Shown here in pieces: positions 56,486 to 64,000 of a DNA stretch of 64,000 bases (its first letter is position 1; each line of letters opens with the position of its first letter). Origin of the DNA: Hymenopus coronatus (Eukaryota > Arthropoda > Insecta > Mantodea > Hymenopodidae); the NCBI GenBank assembly GCA_030762935.1, contig CM060896.1:17103527-17167526 (forward strand). The letters run 5' to 3'. The notes below the pieces were generated by a model that did no database searches, had not been told where the DNA came from, and saw only the letters and a list, made by a program, of their open reading frames with translations. Made by a program: the position numbers and the translations under genes.

Positions 56486-58074
56486 CTTTTATATGCACTA
56501 ATTTGTAGATCATCTTTAAAACATATGCGTCATTGTTCATGAAGAGATGTTCATTTCACAAGACAAAATTGTTTGTTTATGCAAAGGATTGCATTGAATC
56601 CTTGTATGAACAGCATTCACAACTTCTTTTGTGCATAAGCATCTAGGATCACCAGATCTGAAACAGTTGCACCATTTCTTTAAACCATGCTATTGTCTGA
56701 ACACAAATCGTTCATTGATGACAAGAGGTTTCAGAGTTGAAAAAATGTCCTTAACTTGCTTTCCACAACAAAATAACTTCAATAACCACGATACAATTTT
56801 CGTACCCCACTGCATCGTTCTTTCTTGCCTGTTACTGGCACATTGCAAGCTGGTTTCTCATGGAGAGTAAAGATGACCTTGTGGATGACAATATGCAGCA
56901 TTGCCATGTTTCTTCATACTCAATTTCCATACTATAGCACCTTTAAATTTTACTGACAGAACTCATGGCATGTATATACAGGGCTCAAATATTGTCCACA
57001 ATAGCACATACAATATGCTAGCTTTGGTTACTGTTACATCACTAAGTGTACTATTCAGCATTTACTTCAACATTCAAAACTCAAAACAATTTGAAATTTA
57101 AGAATTAGTTGCCTGAGACATCGACATCACTGATTTATGCACTTACAATTCAGGAATGGGACTGAGATTGTTGCAGAAGTGATTTGGTGACTCTGATGAT
57201 TAAAAATCCACTTCACTGTACTTTCCCATGAATTATTAATACTTTATATTTAAATCCTCAAAGTATCTCCTTTGCATCTTCAGTTTGGTTCTATGTAAAT
57301 CATCCTCTACAGCACAACCAGGCTTAACCGATCAGGTGAAGGAAATGCAGTAGAATGCAATTTTGTATATTGAATCAGTTTAAAAGAAATAAAGCTTAAC
57401 TTCATAGTTTTTTTAAAAGTATATATTTTATTCAAGTTTTTACAAAACTTGACCGCTCGCAGAGTATTGTGCATCAGATTGGCATCCTCAATCTCCACAC
57501 CCTGCACTTGTCACAGGCTTTCTGTCTTTCAGTTACACCACATTCATTAGTGTCAGTAGTCCATTTGCTTTCATGCGAAAGTAGTTAGCTATCTTGAGAA
57601 CAACTTATTTATATGTGAATCCTATTTTAAACACAAATTGGCTCACCACATTCATGAAGAATTTATCCTGAAGTTTTCTGTACAATTGTCTCCTTTCAGA
57701 ACTTCAATCTTAACCTTTTGAATAAATTTTAAAGTACTGGTTTAGTGCAAAACAATAAATATATGCGAAGACATACAGTGATAATAAAATAAAAATTAAG
57801 ACTAAATTGGCAAAAATCTTGCATGTGGTAACAGTTAATTTTGTTATATTTTATTTACAGGAATGCAGATTTAAGAAGCAAAGACACATTCTTAATATGG
57901 CCAGTTTGAGGTACCTAGATACAATAACTTGTGCAAGTGGTTGAGTTTTATAAGCAAGACCCTGTACAAATGATCAGTGGATATTTACAGTTTGTATTAT
58001 TAATTTTCCAAAATTACAAATTAAGTGTTGTTATTGGTTACTTTTGCAAAAAAATGAAAAAGAAAATTTGATAC
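56486..58074. other. Gene-free AT-rich DNA
   Basis: No recognised gene or repeat. Confidence 0.4.
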
Positions 58075-58804
58075 AGAATGTCCCAGAATTCAACCGCACG
58101 AATTTGCAGAATTGTAAAGGGGTCCTAGACAAACAGTTTTGAGATAGGGAACCTACTGTCCCTTTTGCCAAATGTCAAAGTTATGGCATGTTTTCTGGGT
58201 CGTGCATTAGTGACCATAAATTAAAAGAATGTGAACATGTGTGTCCTATTTTCATTCAGTATGCCTCATTTGTATGCCAGTAGTTGAAGGAATGCAGCAA
58301 TGGTGCACAATCAACACAATATTTAAAATTATTGGATTTGCAAGTTTGCAAAATTGCCTGTTCTTTGAGGGTGTGCATGCCCCTATTAACAATTTGATAG
58401 ATTTCAGATCATATGTACTTAGCTAGAGTGCTTCAGTACAACATACTGGTGGGTGAGTCAGTATAGGGCTGCTCAATGAATCCCTGATATAATGTTCGCA
58501 ACATTCTCCAAAGTTTCCATTTTTCAGTTTTTTAATTTTCTTATTTTTCTCAAAGAGGTATATAATCTGTACAGCACTATTACACTTAGTTTACACTTTT
58601 GAAGCCAAGACGACAAACCCTCCAGTAAAAATTACTTTCAAAAGACTGCGAATGATATTCACATAGCGTTCAACATTAAATGCAGTAATTGTCAAGGAAC
58701 CTGCATAGATTAATGCAGCAGAACAATTAGGTTTCTTGAAAACATTTATGTAATGTGTGCTTTGAAATGTAGCAACTGAACTATGATTTTAGCAGTGGAA
58801 TGAA

Positions 58805-58910
58805 AAACCTGGGTTATTACTAGGATTCGAACAGCAGTACTTAGATTTTATCTCTATGTAGTATTATGCCATTTAAACCAATTGAGTTACTCTGGTCCAC
58901 TAGACTGTGC
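58805..58910 (-). mobile_element. tRNA-like/SINE segment 1
   Basis: On minus: AGAGTAACTCAATTGGTTTA (box A-like) and GCTGTTCGAATCCTAG (box B). Confidence 0.5.
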
Positions 58911-59664
58911 TTCTGAAAATCTTGGCTAATGCCTACATGCAACTACTGTGAAAACCATGAATTTCTAAACATACTATTCACATTGTAAAAATATACATAT
59001 TATGTGTAAGGATATATATAGTTTCATCTAGATGCGAAATGGGGCTCACACAGATTAACATTCTAAGATAATCTAAGGAACTCATGTGCTTTTTAGGTGC
59101 CACATATTACCATTGCTCTTATGAAGAAACAAGTACTGACATGAACTTTAGCTACTTGTGATGAGGTACAGAATACTCCTGGAATTTTTGACAGGGTTGA
59201 GGTCAATTCTTCATAGGTGCAATCTCTACAGGGATTTTCCAGGTCATCAAATCAAACATGATGTATTTTTTGCTTTGGATATGTATTATTTCTCAAAATC
59301 TCATTCTATTTGCCTTTCATGCAGAACAAATGAATTCAAAGATAGAATGCACTTTTCTGACTAGTATATAGGTCTTAATTAGACACAATGATAATATTCT
59401 TTTGTAAATTGTGTACCATGCCTACAATTGTAATGTGTACATTCATAACACATCAATGATACACTTTATTTTAGAAACTTCTTCAGGGGGGATGGAGAAA
59501 TGTACCCGTTCAGGTATTAAATGCAATTCTTAATGAAATGCTCTCTGTTGCACCTACATGCCAATAGTGCATTACATTTATTTTACTTATCAGTACAATA
59601 AAAGCATGTTGTGTAATGCAGAAAAATATGAACAGCTCATTATGAAGCCAACAATATAAAAATA

Positions 59665-59765
59665 AAGTTACCTTCGAGGGCTTGAACTCTCAATATCTTA
59701 ACCTGATGCACACACACTTACCATTGTGCTAAACAATGCCACTACATCTATGGTCTCTGAAATTG
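59665..59765 (-). mobile_element. tRNA-like/SINE segment 2
   Basis: On minus: TTAGCACAATGGTAAGTGTG (box A-like) and GAGAGTTCAAGCCCTC (box B). Confidence 0.5.
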
Positions 59766-59945
59766 GGTACTTAGGTTATAGTCCACAGTGCAGTTTGAAC
59801 AGTGGCGTGCTAATCCTTAATAATTGTTAAGCTTTGCAAAGAATTTAGAATCCTTAGTCCATAGGTTCCCTATCTCAAAAAGTTTATCCTGGGTCCCTCC
59901 ACAATCCTGCCAATTTGTGCAGTTGAATTTTGGGACACCATGTAT

Positions 59946-60689
59946 ATATGCATGTACATAAAAATGGATGTTGTTAATGTGAGATTGATAAACTCCACTG
60001 TTGTTTGACCAATCACCATGAAAGCTGACATATCTACATTTTTTTTTGACAGAGAATGTTTTTATGCTCTCTATTTTAGTTTATTTTGCTATTGCATTGT
60101 ATAATTTTTAATACTATTCAAAGATTGCCATGAAAATGGATATGCGTAGATATTTGAGCATGGAGCATATTTATGCAATATCTATTTTGCTACAACTCAA
60201 TAATAACAACAAATAATAATTAATAGTGATTAATAGTTGGCAAGAAGTTTAAAATCTAAGTGCTGTATGAATAACTATTATTCTTCTATTTGTAGGGAAA
60301 TGATATTTGCATCATACACAAAATTAAATACTAGAAATTATTTGAAATGCTATGTAAAAAATCAAGATCAACCCGACATGTGCAGAAACTGTCTTCTGAA
60401 ACATTTGAAGAGAGGGGCAGGCCTGGAAACTAACTGGATCAGAGCCTCACTTAAGAGCTGCTGAAACATCTGAAAAGCAAGACTCACAACTTGAAAACCT
60501 GCAAATGCGAGCTTCTACTAAGAGCTGCTACAATTTGAAACAGAACGCTAAACAGACTCGATAAAGAACTACAATCACTTTCAAGAAAGCAGCATTTAAT
60601 TATGATAAAGGCTGCGATTAGAGAAAGCATTGCAATGTTGTCATTGGTCCAATGACTATATTGTGCTTACATTTTCACAGTTTGAAATT
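59946..60689. other. Unassigned AT-rich spacer
   Basis: No recognised gene. Confidence 0.35.
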
Positions 60690-60998
60690 TCAGATAGAAA
60701 TGCCTGACAGGTGTTGTTCCAATGGCAAAGGCAATTTGCCACCACTGGTTGAGCCACCAGAATCACTTAACTTATGTGGCTGGAATTGCTCGGGAGTCCG
60801 AAGATTTTCCACAGCATATCTGGAAATATGACTCATGCTTTCAAATAACTTGAATAATGTGAGATATAATTTCATGCTCATATTAAAAGTGTAAGGATAA
60901 GTTGTATCATCAGATTGGTTAATTTCTTCCAGTACCCAAGCAACTTCCAATTTTGTCAAATTTATTTCATGGACAATGAGGAGAAAGAGACTGATCAA
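60690..60998 (-). CDS. Unassigned ORF, possible 3' terminal exon
   Basis: 102 codons, ending TGA 60690. I do not recognise it. Residues such as LEVAWVLEEINQSDDTTYPY and the Ser/Gly/Pro-rich end (SDSGGSTSGGKLPLPLEQ) look more protein-like than neighbouring chance ORFs. A possible acceptor (ATTGATCAG) lies at its 5' edge; the preceding pyrimidine tract is weak. It could be the last exon of a host gene, a processed fragment, or chance. Confidence 0.25.
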   Translation of the reverse strand: MISLFLLIVHEINLTKLEVAWVLEEINQSDDTTYPYTFNMSMKLYLTLFKLFESMSHISRYAVENLRTPEQFQPHKLSDSGGSTSGGKLPLPLEQHLSGISI

Positions 60999-61807
60999 TG
61001 ATACACATTAAATATAGCAACAGATTGAGAAATTATTGCTGAACTACAAACATTATTTGTGCAACTATTTGATCAGAGATCTGCATTGGAGGATGAGAAA
61101 GCGGACACAGAAGTGGAGCATATAAAATGCTGTCAAACAACAAGAAAGATGCTTCAGTGCTCTAATGTCCCCTAATGGTATAATGTGGAACTGAGATTAC
61201 CCAGCAAGAAATTCTCAGCAAATGAGACCAAATCAAGAAACATGTTGCTGAAACTCACCTTTCATACAATGCACTTTAATATCCAACTCTGTGTTGCAAG
61301 GAGAAGATGAGTATCATCTCAAATTATATCAAACTAATTCCATCACATGTGTTACAACTTAGCAAATTCATGTTTTTCGCATGGTCAACTACTTATATGT
61401 TCCTTACTCCAGAGTGGGAACTCCAAAAAAATTTGTACCTCTATACACCAAATTAGAAAACCAATAAGTTAGTATTAGCTTAAATTATTTTAAGTTTGAT
61501 TACTTAGTGAAAATATAAAAATATTACTCATTCACATGAATTATTAGCAAAAAAAGTACAAAGATCATTATCAATTTATACCAATAAAAAATAACCAAAT
61601 CTTATCAGTTTGTGTAATTTTTTATTTTTCCATATTTTTCTATAATATTTTATAGATTCTACATTACAAATAAACCATTCATTTTTAGGTGTATAAAGAT
61701 AAAATAAATATACTCCAGCTGGACATCTGCCTGGTTCTGCTAGTTATTTATAAAGCAAGAAAAATACTATAATCTTTCATTGTAGTAGATTATTCCAAAA
61801 TAAAGCA
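60999..61807. other. Unassigned AT-rich spacer
   Basis: No recognised gene or repeat. Confidence 0.35.
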
Positions 61808-61810
61808 TTA

Positions 61811-62756
61811 GGCCCATTTCACACTGGTGATGGTCACTGATAGAGATACATTCATTTGAATTGGAACATTCACACAGGGCCACTACACTGCCTCACTGAG
61901 ACCGAGTCACTGTGATGCAACAGTGTCTCACCCTCGCCACATGCGTTGGACAGGGTCACTGTGTTCAGTGCAGTGAAGTGTTCACACTGGGACACAGACA
62001 CAGTGTTGCAGATTTGCCAACACAGTCATTTCTGAGCACAGCTAAACATTCATTTTACATTATACTTCGCACAATGTAACCACGAGTTTAGATTTAGTTA
62101 TTTAGCAACATTTTATAAGCAGAGTAGAAAGTCTTCCAGCTATTTGGGCCATTAAAAGCAATGACTATAGCAACAGTGGTGAAAACGAATGCAGGGCAAG
62201 AATTTATAAATAAGTTTGTGCATGATTTCAATGTGAAGGGCATGAATGAAAAAAGAAATTAAGTTGTATGTTATTTTTTCACTTTAATGCAGTATTTTTC
62301 GTACCATAAGACTAGCAAAATTTAGTTTCTACCCCTGTACGAGTCTAGGAAGTTATAACCTTCAGAGACATTTGCACCCCTTACCCCCTTTATTTTGTGT
62401 TACTAATAGCAAGTGTACCTTAATGCAGTCTCGATGCTAGAAGAGTGGACAAAATGGATGATTAAAGGGCATTAAGCTACCAAAAAAAATAAATAAAGGA
62501 GCACGGAAACCATGAACTCACCCTTATAGGGTGCAGAGAAAATTTAAAAAATATTTTATTTTAAAATTTTCATAACAACATTAAGGGTGATCTTATTGTC
62601 ATGCTAAGGCCTTATGGTCCGAAAAATACTGTCCATTTCACTAGCTAATTAGTTGGCAATAACTGCAGTGTCAGACATAAGTGATCTAGGAATGTTCACC
62701 AGTCACCAGTAACCAACGCTGGTGACCATCATCAATGTCCCAGCATGAAATGAGCC
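61811..62756. mobile_element. PIF/Harbinger-like MITE, 946 bp, TTA target duplication
   Basis: Ends read inward as GGCCCATTTCACACTGG and GGCTCATTTCATGCTGG, both followed by GATGGTCAC. TTA flanks both sides (61808-61810, 62757-62759), the 3-bp duplication typical of PIF/Harbinger. No transposase frame inside. Confidence 0.8.
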
Positions 62757-63119
62757 TTAATTTCTTCCTCCATCAGAGGTAAAGTGTGTTTTGATCATAT
62801 ATTAGGGAATAAGTGAAAGTAACTTTCATTATTGCTGATTTGTAATGAAGTATTTCAGGATATCTACAGAAGGAGTTTCTCAAGATGACTGTGGTACCTG
62901 CATTTTCCTCAGCCATTCAGATTCAGAAGGCCACTGTCAAATACAAATTCTTTCAGATTTTAAAATAATCAGTGCGTCTGCAGTTCTTGGGAACAATGTT
63001 AAGAACAGTTCCTTCACAAGATAAAACATTTACACATTTAACTGTAATCCAGACAACCATAATTCCAAGAATTTTGAATCTTCAACAGAATTGGTAAAAG
63101 ATAAAATTAATTATGAGGA

Positions 63120-63625
63120 CTACTGTATACAAATGTGAGTTTTATGAGAAGAGTTTTGATTATTGGTAAGATAGTAAATCATTGTGGTACCATATGGTAG
63201 ATGCCAGACATGTGAGTGTGAAACATGTGAGAAAACTTACAAGCTGAAGGTAGATTTAGAATCACACAATCATTTACAGCAGCTCATGGTCACAAGACCA
63301 TATACATGTGACAAATGTGAAATGTCTTTCAAATGCAATTCAGGTTCACAACAGCATGTACAGACACATTCTGGCACAAAAACCATACAAATGTCAGAAG
63401 AGTTCTCTGATAAGAAACATTTAAAACAGCATATTTTGATTCATTCAGACACAAAAACAGTACAAATATAACATTTGTCAGAAGAGCTTCTCTGGTAAAA
63501 ATTATTTCAAACAGCATACTCAATTTCATTCAGAATGGCTTAAAACAGCATATTTCACATCATTACAGCATAACAAAACACAAATGTGACACTTGTGATC
63601 AGAGCCTCTGTCAGAAGTTGAGTTG
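63120..63625 (+). pseudogene. Decayed C2H2 zinc-finger array
   Basis: Successive finger relics: VYKCEFYEKSFDYW (63125), CETCEKTYKLKVDLESHNH, one well-kept finger YTCDKCEMSFKCNSGSQQH with VQTHSG linker (about 63301-63375), then degenerate fingers to CDTCDQSLC (about 63586). Missing Cys residues and shifted frames mean no functional protein. It may be part of a host ZNF pseudogene; upstream coding is not visible. Confidence 0.75.
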
Positions 63626-64000
63626 AATGAATTAATTTATCATAAATGCAATATAAATATTTGAAGTATTTTCATACAATAATATAGCTCTCTTCCTTTC
63701 TTATTCCTTTATTCACATATAGCCTAAGTTTCTCTCCTTGAAAATTGCTTAATTTATTATCATAAATCCAATACATTATATTTTCATACAATAATATAGC
63801 TTTCTTCCTTTCGTAAACACATTTAGCCAAGTCTCTATCCTTGAGAATGGTTTGTTCCTTTGCACCTTATATGCGTAATACCCTGGTTATTTGTGAATAA
63901 GAATTTTGTTTAACCTAGGTAATCCCATTCTCTCTTACAGTCATCTCCTGCTTGTACTGTCTCACAATTCTATACCTTTCCTGAATATTTTCCCCATGTT
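63626..64000. other. Right edge, duplicated short segment
   Basis: ATAATATAGCTCTCTTCCTT and ATAATATAGCTTTCTTCCTT with surrounding sequence occur twice (about 63678 and 63790), a local tandem duplication of about 112 bp. No gene seen. Confidence 0.5.

Larger units (their letters stand above)
58075..59945. mobile_element. Probable old DNA transposon with about 80-bp imperfect TIRs
   Basis: Left end (AGAATGTCCCAGAATTCAAC...GAGATAGGGAACCTA) and the complement of the right end (GTGTCCCAAAATTCAACTG...GAGATAGGGAACCTATGG) match over about 80 bp with scattered differences. The interior (about 1.7 kb) has no transposase frame but holds two tRNA-like segments. Confidence 0.65.

Noticed and set aside
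60237..60464. 75-codon ORF as a gene
   Set aside because: No motif, no splice or start support; typical chance ORF in AT-rich DNA.

Overview
This is animal nuclear DNA, most probably from an insect or another arthropod. It is AT-rich, and almost every recognisable gene belongs to a selfish element: a Polinton/adintovirus, several non-LTR retrotransposon lineages, hAT and mariner DNA transposons, MITEs, tRNA-derived SINEs and Helentron-like repeats. I see no confirmed host gene. The only host-like coding traces are a decayed C2H2 zinc-finger array at the right edge and one unassigned ORF near 60.7-61.0 kb. The species cannot be named from the sequence.

Layout. 1-2619: 3' part of an APE-type non-LTR retrotransposon, running off the left edge. 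2620-15953: an integrated Polinton/adintovirus. It carries a protein-primed DNA polymerase B with an intron, a DDE integrase, a DUF8207-like protein, a fibre-like coiled-coil protein, an A32/FtsK-type packaging ATPase, a PLA2/core protein, an adenain-like protease, a penton-like minor capsid protein, a hexon-like major capsid protein and two small unknown genes. The order and orientation are those of a complete element, but most core genes carry at least one frameshift or stop, and two SINE insertions with target duplications mark it as a resident fossil. 15955-38583: a cluster of about 14 copies of one roughly 0.9-kb repeat (Helentron/HINE-like). It is interrupted by a 1.25-kb (CATA)n array, a hAT transposon with an 8-bp target duplication, a second LINE (about 26.7-31.4 kb) and a SINE cluster.

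38.9-64 kb: gene-poor AT-rich DNA. It holds SINE copies, a 62-bp minisatellite, a nearly intact mariner (44610-45916), a LINE relic (46.0-47.4 kb), a hAT-like relic (47.6-48.4 kb), one diverged Helentron-like copy, a MITE nested in a LINE 3' end, a Tc1/mariner scrap, a third LINE (54.9-56.5 kb), a long-TIR element, a PIF/Harbinger-like MITE with TTA duplications, and the zinc-finger relic.

How the genes fit together. Only the Polinton encodes a multi-gene system: replication (protein-primed polymerase), integration (integrase), packaging (ATPase), maturation (protease) and a virion (hexon, penton, core, probably fibre). The most informative signals are its divergent TATA+initiator promoter, its ATGA start/stop overlaps, the mini-SINE that split its capsid gene, and the subterminal-inverted-repeat family with tandem and tail-to-tail copies.
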